From: FLUQ01 sp031551515
GTDB lineage: Bacteria; Desulfobacterota; Desulfovibrionia; Desulfovibrionales; Desulfovibrionaceae
Direction: 5' to 3'
Length of the DNA stretch: 13,032 nt
Assembly: GCA_031551515.1 (NCBI GenBank)
Contig: JAVBNL010000081.1
Location: forward strand, 1 to 13,032
Numbering within the stretch: position 1 is the stretch's first letter; each line of letters opens with the position of its first letter. The notes beneath the pieces were generated by a model. That model made no database searches, was not told the origin of the DNA, and worked only from the letters and a program-made list of their open reading frames with translations. The position numbers were made by a program, and so were the translations under genes. Below are positions 1 through 6,323 of the stretch, one piece after another.

Positions 1-67
1 CGGGAATAAGATCATCAAGACAGACAAATTCCATTTTCAATTGGCGTTGTTGATTCTTTTTTATCAT
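1..67 (-). CDS. Probable IS transposase, N-terminal fragment (runs off left edge)
   Basis: Reading leftward from an ATG at 67 gives 22 uninterrupted codons to the window edge. The stretch begins MIKKNQQRQLK and continues MEFVCLDDLIP. A basic, glutamine-rich start followed by 'hydrophobic-x-LDDLIP' resembles the N-terminus of IS1182/IS5-type DDE transposases with a DUF772-like domain, where the next residues are usually x-D/N-HLLRKI. The local sequence is AT-rich while the rest of the window is GC-rich, which fits a mobile element. Upstream on this strand there is only a weak purine-rich site (GAAAG) before the ATG; an internal ATG at 34 is the alternative start. The catalytic DDE domain lies outside the window, so family and integrity cannot be judged. 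The call rests on motif resemblance recalled from the family, not on a search. Confidence 0.5.
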   Translation of the reverse strand, partial: MIKKNQQRQLKMEFVCLDDLIP

Positions 68-97
68 ACTTTCACATAACATAAGAATAAAAAAAAG

Positions 98-129
98 CAA
101 AGTCCCTGCTCTTGCAAACAGGGACTTTG
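98..129 (-). terminator. Rho-independent terminator facing into the transposase
   Basis: CAAAGTCCCTG (98-108) pairs perfectly with CAGGGACTTTG (119-129) across a 10-nt loop. Read on the minus strand, the hairpin is followed at once by a run of eight T residues (89-96 on the plus strand are A). It would therefore stop leftward transcription arriving from the right before it reaches the transposase start at 67. On the plus strand there is no T tract after it. It could also be a subterminal hairpin of the insertion sequence. Confidence 0.6.
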
Positions 130-140
130 TCAGCAGTCTG

Positions 141-166
141 AGGGGGCGTTAGCCCCCTTCTTATTT
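141..166 (+). terminator. Plus-strand hairpin terminator
   Basis: AGGGGGC (141-147) pairs with GCCCCCT (152-158) around a GTTA tetraloop and is followed by TCTTATTT. This is a compact, strong stem with a moderately U-rich tail. It would end rightward transcription leaving the insertion sequence, or from a gene further left, before the fhs promoter region. The T tract is interrupted, so efficiency is uncertain. Confidence 0.5.
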
Positions 167-223
167 CACGCCGGGGTACACAAAAATAGAAAAACAGAGC
201 GCATACCCTGCCGCTCTAATCAC

Positions 224-252
224 TTGTCGCTTCCGCCGTGACGGGGTATGAC
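224..252 (+). promoter_or_regulatory. Candidate sigma-70 promoter for fhs
   Basis: TTGTCG (224-229) and TATGAC (247-252) are separated by exactly 17 bases, each matching 4 of 6 consensus positions. Transcription would begin near 258-260, leaving a leader of about 55 nt before the chosen fhs start at 314. An inverted repeat, CATACCC (202-208) and GGGTATG (244-250), overlaps the -10 box and could be an operator. I do not recognise a tetrahydrofolate riboswitch here. Confidence 0.3.
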
Positions 253-302
253 CGGGATACCGTTTCAATTCCGCTCGCTTGCACCACATCACATCCACGA
301 AA

Positions 303-309
303 AAGGAAG
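303..309 (+). promoter_or_regulatory. Ribosome binding site that sets the fhs start
   Basis: AAGGAAG lies 4 nt before the ATG at 314. The earlier in-frame ATG at 248 has no comparable site and overlaps the candidate -10 box, so 314 is preferred. Confidence 0.6.
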
Positions 310-313
310 CGCA

Positions 314-2089
314 ATGGTTCTGGACCCCAAAACGCACGCGGACTGGCAAATCGCCGAAGACGCCGAAAAAAGCATGAAGACCATCCAGCAAGTCGGCAAA
401 GAACTGGGTCTCTTGGACAAAGAACTGCTGCCCTACGGGCACTATATGGGCAAAATCGACTTCCGTGCGGTGCTTGCGCGCACGGAAAACCGCCCCAACG
501 GCAAATACGTGGATGTCACCGCCATCACGCCCACACCGCTGGGGGAAGGCAAATCCACCACCACCATCGGCCTGGTGCAGGGTTTGGGCAAGCGGGGTTT
601 TCGCGCTTCCGCCGCCATACGCCAGCCTTCCGGCGGGCCCACCATGGGGGCCAAAGGTTCCGCCGCGGGCGGCGGCAGATCGCAATGCATACCCCTGACC
701 CAGTATTCCCTTGGCTTTACCGGCGACATCAACGCGGTGGTCAACGCCCACAACCTGGGCATGACCGCGCTCACCGCGCGCATGCAGCATGAGCGCAACT
801 ACGACGACGCGAAAATTCTGGCCCTTTCCGGCTATCCCAAGCTGCATATCGACCCTACCCGCGTCTCTTCCGGCTGGGTTCTGGATTTCTGCTGTCAGGC
901 CCTGCGCAACATCGTCATCGGCCTGGATGCCGGCGGCGGCAAGAGCGACGGCTACATGATGCACTCGCGCTTTGATATCGCGGTTTCTTCCGAGGTCATG
1001 GCCATTCTTTCCGTGGCCAAAGACCTGAAAGACATGCGGGAACGCATCGGCAAAATCATTCTGGCCTATACCCGCGAAGGCAAACCCGTGACCACCGAAG
1101 ACCTCAAGGTGGCCGGGGCCATGACCGCCTGGATGGTGGAAGCGCTCAACCCCAACCTCATCCAGACCATCGAAGGCCAGCCCGTGCTGGTGCACGCCGG
1201 GCCTTTCGCCAACATCGCCATCGGCCAGAGTTCGGTCATCGCGGACAAGGTGGGGTTGAAGCTCAGCGAATACCACGTCACGGAATCGGGCTTTGCCGCT
1301 GACATCGGCTATGAAAAGTTCTGCAACCTGAAATGCCGGTACAGCAACCTCGCGCCGGACGCGGCCGTGGTGGTCGCAACAGTGCGCGCGCTGAAAAACC
1401 ACGGCGGCGCGCCCGCGCCGCGCCTGGGCCAGCCCCTGCCCGAAGCATACGCAAAGGAAAACGTTGGCTTTGTGGAAAAGGGCTGCGAAAACCTGCTGCA
1501 CCACATCGGTATCGTCAAAAAGTTCGGCGTATCCCCTGTGGTGTGCATCAACGCATTCGTCACCGACACCAAGGCGGAAATCGCGAAAATACGCGAGCTG
1601 TGCGAAAAGGCCGGGGCCCGCGTCGCCCTCTCAAGGCACTGGGAACTCGGCGGCGAAGGCGCGCTGGAACTGGCGGACGCGGTAGCCGACGCCTGCAGCG
1701 AACCCTCGGCCTTCAAGCCTCTGTACCCCTGGAGCACGCCGTACAAAGAACGCATCGAGCTGGTGGCCAAAGAAATCTACGGAGCCGACGGCGCGGATTT
1801 CGCGCCCAAGGCGCTCGCCGCCCTGAAAATCCTGGAAGAGCAAGGCAAGCATGAAGAAATGGGCCTGTGCATGGTCAAGACCCAATATTCCCTTTCCGAC
1901 AAGCCGGAACTGAAAGGCGCGCCCAAGAACTGGCGTTTGCAGGTGCGCGACGTGCTGGTTTACGGCGGGGCGGGGTTCGTCGTGCCGCTGGCCGGCGGCA
2001 TCACGCTGATGCCCGGCACGGGGTCGAAACCCAACTTCCAGGCGGTGGACGTGGACGTGGAAACGGGCAAGGTGCACGGAATATTCTGA
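314..2089 (+). CDS. fhs: Formate--tetrahydrofolate ligase
   Basis: This cytoplasmic enzyme joins formate to tetrahydrofolate at the expense of ATP, giving 10-formyl-THF for one-carbon metabolism. From the ATG at 314 it has 591 residues, somewhat longer than the ~556-560 aa of the classical acetogen enzyme but in line with a longer deltaproteobacterial type. The P-loop TPTPLGEGKSTT is at about residues 72-83. The nucleotide/folate region RQPSGGPTMGAKGSAAGGG spans about 103-121. VATVRALKNHGG matches the second family signature. Other conserved blocks include GPFANIAIGQSS, SPVVCINAF and the C-terminal LMPGTGSKPNF. The first signature deviates from the usual GxKGGAAGGGY, reading GAKGSAAGGGR, which I take to be a clade feature. 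It is the first gene of a tightly spaced plus-strand series, with the next start 18 nt after its stop. Identification is secure. Confidence 0.96.
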   Translation: MVLDPKTHADWQIAEDAEKSMKTIQQVGKELGLLDKELLPYGHYMGKIDFRAVLARTENRPNGKYVDVTAITPTPLGEGKSTTTIGLVQGLGKRGFRASAAIRQPSGGPTMGAKGSAAGGGRSQCIPLTQYSLGFTGDINAVVNAHNLGMTALTARMQHERNYDDAKILALSGYPKLHIDPTRVSSGWVLDFCCQALRNIVIGLDAGGGKSDGYMMHSRFDIAVSSEVMAILSVAKDLKDMRERIGKIILAYTREGKPVTTEDLKVAGAMTAWMVEALNPNLIQTIEGQPVLVHAGPFANIAIGQSSVIADKVGLKLSEYHVTESGFAADIGYEKFCNLKCRYSNLAPDAAVVVATVRALKNHGGAPAPRLGQPLPEAYAKENVGFVEKGCENLLHHIGIVKKFGVSPVVCINAFVTDTKAEIAKIRELCEKAGARVALSRHWELGGEGALELADAVADACSEPSAFKPLYPWSTPYKERIELVAKEIYGADGADFAPKALAALKILEEQGKHEEMGLCMVKTQYSLSDKPELKGAPKNWRLQVRDVLVYGGAGFVVPLAGGITLMPGTGSKPNFQAVDVDVETGKVHGIF

Positions 2090-2107
2090 TCACTGCAAGG
2101 AGGTTCC

Positions 2108-2935
2108 ATGAATCCGTCAGCGATAAAAATCCTGAACAACGGCGTTGCCATGCCCATGCTGGGCCTGGGCGTGTGGCGGGCCAAAGACGATGTCTGCGCG
2201 CGGGCCGTGGCCCAAGCGTTGAAAGACGGCTACCGCCATATCGACACGGCTGCCATTTACGGCAACGAAGCCGCCGTGGGCCGGGGCATCAAAGACAGCG
2301 GCGTGCCGCGCAACGAAATCTTCATCACCACCACGCTGTGGAACGAAGACATGCGTTCCGGCAGCCAGATGCAAGCCTTTGAAAAAAGTCTGGAAAAGCT
2401 CGATACGGATTACGTGGACCTTTACCTGCTGCACTGGCCGGTGGACAAGGTTTTTGTCGCCTCCTGGAAAATTCTGGAAACCATTTATACATCAGGCCGG
2501 GCGAAAGCCATCGGCATATCCAACTTCCACGAGCACCATCTGAAGCCTCTGCTGGCAACGGCCAGCGTCATCCCCGCCGTAAACCAGTTCGAATGCCACC
2601 CCTATCTTGCGCAAGAACCGCTCATGGCCCTGTGCGCCAAACACGGCATCGCCTGCGCCGCATACAGCCCCCTGGGCGGCAAAGGCTCTCCGGTGCTGGA
2701 AGACCCGGCCCTTGCGGCGGTTGCCGCCAAGCACGGCAAAAGCCCGGCCCAGATCGTGCTGCGCTGGAACCTGCAGCGCGGCGTCATCGTGCTGCCCAAA
2801 TCCGTGCAGCCCGAACGCATCGCCGCCAATGGGCAGCTGTTCGATTTCAGCCTGGACGACGCGGACATGGCCGCCGTAAACGCCATGAACCAGAACAAGC
2901 GCCTAGGATTCGACCCGGACAACTTCGATTTTTAA
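2108..2935 (+). CDS. Aldo/keto reductase family protein, catalytic Lys replaced by Thr
   Basis: The 275-residue length and the motifs fit the 2,5-diketo-D-gluconate reductase-like branch of NADPH-dependent aldo/keto reductases, soluble (beta/alpha)8 barrels. GYRHIDTAAIYGNE carries the tetrad residues Asp46 and Tyr51, and LLHWP carries His109. The C-terminal PKSVQPERI segment matches the NADPH-phosphate-binding part of the family signature. In the family the third tetrad residue is lysine in FITTKLWN; here the sequence reads FITTTLWN, so position 76 is Thr (codon ACG at 2333-2335, one base from AAG). If the base call is right, classical carbonyl reduction should be impaired. An excellent ribosome binding site, AAGGAGGT (2097-2104), precedes the ATG. 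It lies 18 nt after fhs and 16 nt before a flavoprotein gene, so co-transcription is likely. The substrate is unknown. Confidence 0.93.
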   Translation: MNPSAIKILNNGVAMPMLGLGVWRAKDDVCARAVAQALKDGYRHIDTAAIYGNEAAVGRGIKDSGVPRNEIFITTTLWNEDMRSGSQMQAFEKSLEKLDTDYVDLYLLHWPVDKVFVASWKILETIYTSGRAKAIGISNFHEHHLKPLLATASVIPAVNQFECHPYLAQEPLMALCAKHGIACAAYSPLGGKGSPVLEDPALAAVAAKHGKSPAQIVLRWNLQRGVIVLPKSVQPERIAANGQLFDFSLDDADMAAVNAMNQNKRLGFDPDNFDF

Positions 2936-2951
2936 CCGAGCGGAGGCCGTC

Positions 2952-3521
2952 ATGGGCAACGTGCTTATCATCAACAGCAGCTATAGAAAAAAGAGCAACT
3001 CCAGCCTGCTTTCCGCAGCTGTGGCCAAAGGCGCGCAAGAAAAAGGGCACAGTGTTCAAACCATCGACATCAGCCATTTGCGCATCGACCCCTGCCGGGG
3101 TTGCGAAGCCTGCTGGCTGCCCAATGCCGATTTCTGCGTGAACAAAAAAGACGACATGCACCAGTTTTATCCGGCCGTGCGTGACGCGGACGCGCTTATT
3201 TTCGTCTCTCCCATCTACTGGTTCACGCTGGGCGGGCAGATCAAACAGTTCATCGACCGCTGTTTCGCCGTGGCCACTTCGCCCAACTACGAAGGGCCCA
3301 GTCCTTTTGCCGGCAAGAAGATCGGGGGTGTGCTGGTTTACGGCGATACGGACCCCTTCAATTCCGGCTGCGTCAACGCCTTGCGCACCTTGCAGGATAT
3401 CTGCCTGCACACCGGCGCAGCGTGGATGCCCGCCATTTACGGCTCCGCCCTGAACCAGGGAGAAATCGCGGGCAACGCGGAACTGATGGCCAGGGCCAGA
3501 GAATACGGGGCGTCATTTTAG
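2952..3521 (+). CDS. Iron-sulfur flavoprotein-like NAD(P)H-dependent oxidoreductase
   Basis: This 189-residue protein has a flavodoxin-like fold. The N-terminal strand-loop MGNVLIINSSYRKKSNSS is the FMN-phosphate-binding region, and SPIYWFTLGGQIKQFIDR (about 91-108) is the conserved FMN-contacting segment of the NADPH-dependent FMN reductase/Isf family. Cysteines 48, 51, 54 and 62 (C-x2-C-x2-C-x7-C) sit where Isf proteins bind a [4Fe-4S] cluster, so an FMN plus Fe-S electron-transfer role is plausible. The RBS GGAGG (2942-2946) is 5 nt before the ATG. It follows the aldo/keto reductase by 16 nt and precedes the exonuclease gene by 10 nt. Physiological partners are not evident. Annotation as a simple quinone or FMN reductase is the main alternative. 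Confidence 0.88.
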   Translation: MGNVLIINSSYRKKSNSSLLSAAVAKGAQEKGHSVQTIDISHLRIDPCRGCEACWLPNADFCVNKKDDMHQFYPAVRDADALIFVSPIYWFTLGGQIKQFIDRCFAVATSPNYEGPSPFAGKKIGGVLVYGDTDPFNSGCVNALRTLQDICLHTGAAWMPAIYGSALNQGEIAGNAELMARAREYGASF

Positions 3522-3531
3522 GAAACCCCGT

Positions 3532-4338
3532 ATGCTCAACTCCTGCTTCATCCACCTGCCGGGCGTGGGCCCGGCTTTTGAGGCCCGGCTGCGTGAAGCG
3601 GGCATATGCACCTGGGAAGACGCGCTCTGCCTGCCCCTGCCCTGCGGCGGGGAACGGGCCGAGACGCTGCGGGAGGGGGTCCAAGAATCCATGCGCCGCC
3701 TTGCGGCCGAAGACGCGCTGTGGTTCGGATCAAAGCTGCCGCCCGCCGGGCAGTGGCGCTTATACCCGCATTTCAAAGACCGCGCGGCCTATGTGGATAT
3801 CGAAACCACCGGTTTCGAAGGGCATATCACGACCATTGCCCTGTACGACGGGCACACGGTGCGCACCTATGTGCAGGGCGTCAACCTTGAGGCTTTTGCC
3901 GACGATATTCTTGAATATACGCTGCTGGTGACCTGGAACGGGCGCGGCTTTGACGCCCCCCTGCTGCGGCGCGAACTGCGCATTCCTCTGGACATGGCCC
4001 ACCTTGACCTGCTGCCGGTTTTTCGGGCCTTGGGTCTGAAAGGCGGGCTGAAACGAGTGGAGCAGGCTTTGGGCCTGGACCGCGAAGAGCTGAGCGGCGT
4101 GGACGGCTGGGCCGCGGTCAAGTTGTGGTGGGCGTATCAGCGTTACAACGATGCGGACGTGCTGGAGACCCTGCTGGCCTATAACGCCGCCGACGTGCTC
4201 AGCCTGGAATACCTGGCCGCCTATGCTCTGGCCCGCCACGGGCAGGGAACGCCGGATGCCCTGCCCCCGCCTGCGCTGGAAAAGAATCCCTTCAGCCCCA
4301 GCCCCAGGGTGCTGCGCGAAGTGTTGGGCATTTACTGA
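3532..4338 (+). CDS. YprB-like ribonuclease H-like (DEDDy) exonuclease
   Basis: This 268-residue protein has two parts. An N-terminal helix-hairpin-helix-like segment (HLPGVGPAFEARLREAGI, about 8-25) should contact nucleic acid. An RNase H-like 3'-5' exonuclease domain starts near residue 85. Metal-binding motifs are visible: VDIETTG (Asp89, Glu91), TWNGRGFDAPLL (Asp141) and YNAAD (Tyr217, Asp221), giving a DEDDy arrangement; HLDLL (Asp159) is also conserved in the YprB family. It is probably a cytoplasmic single-strand DNA or RNA exonuclease, with substrate not predictable from sequence. Spacing to the upstream flavoprotein stop is 10 nt. The only ribosome-binding-like sequence is GGAAA at 3521-3525. 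The C-terminal tail after about residue 230 looks low in structure. Confidence 0.85.
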   Translation: MLNSCFIHLPGVGPAFEARLREAGICTWEDALCLPLPCGGERAETLREGVQESMRRLAAEDALWFGSKLPPAGQWRLYPHFKDRAAYVDIETTGFEGHITTIALYDGHTVRTYVQGVNLEAFADDILEYTLLVTWNGRGFDAPLLRRELRIPLDMAHLDLLPVFRALGLKGGLKRVEQALGLDREELSGVDGWAAVKLWWAYQRYNDADVLETLLAYNAADVLSLEYLAAYALARHGQGTPDALPPPALEKNPFSPSPRVLREVLGIY

Positions 4339-4361
4339 CAAATAGCCGTAACTGTGGTTAT

Positions 4362-4374
4362 TGAAAAACCATGA
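4362..4374 (+). repeat. 13-nt leader/start repeat, copy 1 (thpR)
   Basis: TGAAAAACCATGA spans the thpR start codon and is identical to 4962-4974 at the methyltransferase start. Neither gene has a Shine-Dalgarno sequence in this position. TGGTT (4355-4359) could pair with AACCA (4367-4371), a weak hairpin covering the start. Confidence 0.6.
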
Positions 4375-4931
4375 ACCACGATACGCCGCACAAACGCCTG
4401 TTCGTGGCCTTGGAGCTGCCCGCAAGCGTCCGTGAACTGCTGGAAGCCCTGCAACGGCAAGCGCCGGGCATCCGGCCGACCCCTTTGGCTAACGCGCACC
4501 TGACCTTGCGCTTTCTCGGCGACGTGCCGCTTGCGGCTGTTCCGGCCCTGCAAAACGCCCTGCGAGCCGTGCGGGCGGAGCCCTTCGATTTGCGGTTGCA
4601 AGGCCTGGGCCTGTTCGCCCGCGCCGGGCGCGGCGTTTTCTGGGCCGGACTGGAAGAATCGCCGGATCTTGTGCAGCTCAAGCGGCGGGTGGATGCGGCT
4701 CTGGCTGAGGCGAACATTCCGCCCGACAGCGGCCGCTTCTCGCCGCATATCACCCTGAGCAGGCTGAAAAGCCCGCCCTCGCCTGCCTTGCGCGCCTATG
4801 TCGCGGCCCGCGCCAACGAAAGCGCGGGATCGTTCCGCGCGGAACGGTTCATGTTGTTCAGCAGCCGCCTGAACCCCGGCGGGGCCGTGCACACGCCGGA
4901 AGAGGCCTATCCCTTGCGGCAGGGAGTTTGA
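4371..4931 (+). CDS. thpR: RNA 2',3'-cyclic phosphodiesterase
   Basis: This 186-residue member of the 2H phosphoesterase superfamily hydrolyses RNA 2',3'-cyclic phosphate ends to 2'-phosphates (formerly called 2'-5' RNA ligase, LigT). Both catalytic H-x-T-x motifs are present: HLTL with His43 and Thr45, and HITL with His126 and Thr128. The N-terminal RLFVALELPASVR and the terminal strand FMLFSSRLNPGGAVHTPEEAYPL are typical of the bacterial family. Length is normal. It starts 32 nt after the YprB-like exonuclease, and both act on nucleic-acid ends, so joint expression is sensible. No Shine-Dalgarno sequence is visible; the ATG is preceded by TGAAAAACC, a leader repeated at the next gene. Identification is firm, the physiological substrate less so. 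Confidence 0.93.
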   Translation: MNHDTPHKRLFVALELPASVRELLEALQRQAPGIRPTPLANAHLTLRFLGDVPLAAVPALQNALRAVRAEPFDLRLQGLGLFARAGRGVFWAGLEESPDLVQLKRRVDAALAEANIPPDSGRFSPHITLSRLKSPPSPALRAYVAARANESAGSFRAERFMLFSSRLNPGGAVHTPEEAYPLRQGV

Positions 4932-4961
4932 ACGGCGGCGGAAAAACGTTGTAAAACAAGA

Positions 4962-4974
4962 TGAAAAACCATGA
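4962..4974 (+). repeat. 13-nt leader/start repeat, copy 2 (methyltransferase)
   Basis: Identical to TGAAAAACCATGA at 4362-4374, in the same register relative to the start codon. It may reflect a shared translation-start context or coincidence. Confidence 0.6.
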
Positions 4975-5825
4975 CGCAGATGAAGCTTCTTGAACTGATC
5001 GTGGGGCCTGCGCCGGACGCTGAGCGCGAAAAAGGCGCGAAAATCCCCTGGAACGACCCGGAGTTCAGCCGCAGAATGCTGGAATGCCACCTGGACCAGA
5101 ACCACGATTGGGCCAGCAGACGCAAAGAGACTATCGCCGCGCACACGGCCTGGATTGCGGCACAATTGAATCGCGCGCCTTCGTCCATACTGGACATGGG
5201 CTGCGGGCCGGGCCTGTATACCCAGTCTTTGGCGGCAATGGGCCATCACTGTACCGGCGTGGATTTCAGCCCCGCCTCCATTGCCTACGCCAGGCAACTG
5301 GCAGCCAGAGGGCCGGAAATCGAATATGCCCTGCGCGACATCCGCGAATACCGAAGCGAACGGCAATTCGACTGCGTCCTCATGACCTTCGGCGAGTTCA
5401 ACGTCTTCACCCGGCAAGACGCCACGGCCATTCTCGGCAACTGCTCCGGCATGCTGCGGACAGGCGGCCTGTTTGTTCTCGAAGCCCATGCCTATGAAGC
5501 CATCCGGGCAATCGGGTCGGCCCCTGCCTCATGGCAGCGCCATACACGCGGGGTATTTTCAGAAACGCCATACCTGTGCTTGCAGGAAAACAGCTGGGAT
5601 GCATCCAGCGCCAGCGCGCTTTCGCGCTATTTCATTATAGACGCCGTGAGCGCGACCGTGCGGCGATACGCCTCGTTCATGCAGGCCTATACAGCAACGG
5701 AATATTACGCGATACTGCGCGAGGCGAAGCTGCCCGTCCAGCGGATTCTTGATGCGGATGCATGGCCGCCCGGAGCTGATTTTAGCGGAGCGCTGCAAGT
5801 CTTCGCCTGCCGGAAAGGCGCATGA
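4971..5825 (+). CDS. Class I SAM-dependent methyltransferase
   Basis: This 284-residue soluble protein carries a Rossmann-type SAM-binding domain. Motif I is ILDMGCGPGLYT (about 73-84) and the acidic second strand ends in TGVDFS (95-100). An ALRDIREY segment (about 120-127) fits the next motif, and FDCVLMTFGEFNVF fits the strand-4 region. The N-terminal ~70 residues and C-terminal ~80 residues are outside the core and may select substrate; I recognise no specific target. It lies 39 nt after thpR, is the last closely spaced gene of the plus-strand series, and is followed by 108 nt of non-coding sequence. No clear ribosome binding site precedes ATG 4971. A second in-frame ATG at 4980 is possible but no better supported. 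Confidence 0.88.
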   Translation: MTQMKLLELIVGPAPDAEREKGAKIPWNDPEFSRRMLECHLDQNHDWASRRKETIAAHTAWIAAQLNRAPSSILDMGCGPGLYTQSLAAMGHHCTGVDFSPASIAYARQLAARGPEIEYALRDIREYRSERQFDCVLMTFGEFNVFTRQDATAILGNCSGMLRTGGLFVLEAHAYEAIRAIGSAPASWQRHTRGVFSETPYLCLQENSWDASSASALSRYFIIDAVSATVRRYASFMQAYTATEYYAILREAKLPVQRILDADAWPPGADFSGALQVFACRKGA

Positions 5826-5933
5826 CGCCGCAGGACGCGGCCCGGTCCGTATCCGCGCGGAAAAGGCCTGCCCGCCAAGGTCGCGAGCCGGGTTTCTCCG
5901 CCCCCACATTCACCGTAGCCGAAGGGAAACAGC

Positions 5934-6323
5934 ATGCCCCTTGTCAACAGTCTCCCGGACAGCGTCATCGAAGCTTTTCACCTGATGTGGGGCAACTTTC
6001 CCGAACCGGCGTCCCTGGTGCATAAAAGCCGTGAGGTGATGGCGGTCAACAAGGCCCACCGGGTCCTGGGGCGCCTTGCGCCCGGCATGAACTGCGCCCG
6101 CACGGGGTCGCCCGAGGCGCACAAGGGCTGTCTGGGCAACCAGGCTCTGGCTTCGGGCCAAGCCGCGTACAGCACAGGCGTTTACAACGGCAAAGAAATC
6201 ATCGCTTACTGGCTGCCCCTGGACGGACACCCAGAGTACTTCATTCACTTCGGCGTGGGCACGACCATCGAGTACAAGTCCTCACCCTCCGAAGCTCACC
6301 AGACGAAAGGCAGCAATCTGTAG
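5934..6323 (+). CDS. Small single-domain PAS-like protein
   Basis: This 129-residue soluble protein has no signal peptide or membrane segment. The pattern is that of a lone PAS fold: an N-terminal helix (VIEAFHLMWGNFPEPASLVHK), an 'NKAHRVLG' segment like the PAS core helix, a loop with Cys54 and Cys66 (GMNC...HKGC), then GKEIIAYWLPL and YFIHFGVGTTI resembling the last strands. No output domain is attached, so it may act as a small sensor or partner protein. This assignment is by fold resemblance only. The RBS-like GAAGGGAAA (5921-5929) precedes the ATG. Its last 28 bases overlap the 3' end of the convergent methyltransferase gene, and no terminator is visible between them. Confidence 0.65.
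   Translation: MPLVNSLPDSVIEAFHLMWGNFPEPASLVHKSREVMAVNKAHRVLGRLAPGMNCARTGSPEAHKGCLGNQALASGQAAYSTGVYNGKEIIAYWLPLDGHPEYFIHFGVGTTIEYKSSPSEAHQTKGSNL

Larger units (their letters stand above)
1..140 (-). mobile_element. Probable 5' end of an insertion sequence
   Basis: This AT-rich segment contains the transposase-like start at 67 and a perfect 11-bp inverted repeat at 98-129. Composition shifts to the GC-rich host type somewhere between about 130 and 170, which probably marks the element's outer end. The exact terminal inverted repeat and any target-site duplication cannot be defined, because the other end of the element is not in the window. The right boundary given here is approximate. Confidence 0.4.

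Noticed and set aside
248..313. Longer fhs start at the ATG at 248
   Set aside because: It has no ribosome binding site, coincides with a candidate -10 box, and adds 22 residues not expected in the family. The ATG at 314 has AAGGAAG at proper spacing.
167..313. Tetrahydrofolate riboswitch ahead of fhs
   Set aside because: The leader is short, and I could not recognise the conserved pairing or core sequences of that riboswitch class.
161..1504. 447-codon minus-strand open frame opposite fhs
   Set aside because: It lies antisense to a clearly identified fhs, its translation is rich in Arg/Gly/His without any domain, and GC-rich genes commonly leave such open shadows.
5822..6025. 67-codon frame overlapping the methyltransferase stop as ATGA
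   Set aside because: Although the overlap looks like coupling, most of it lies out of frame over the better supported PAS-like gene, and its composition is typical of a shadow frame.
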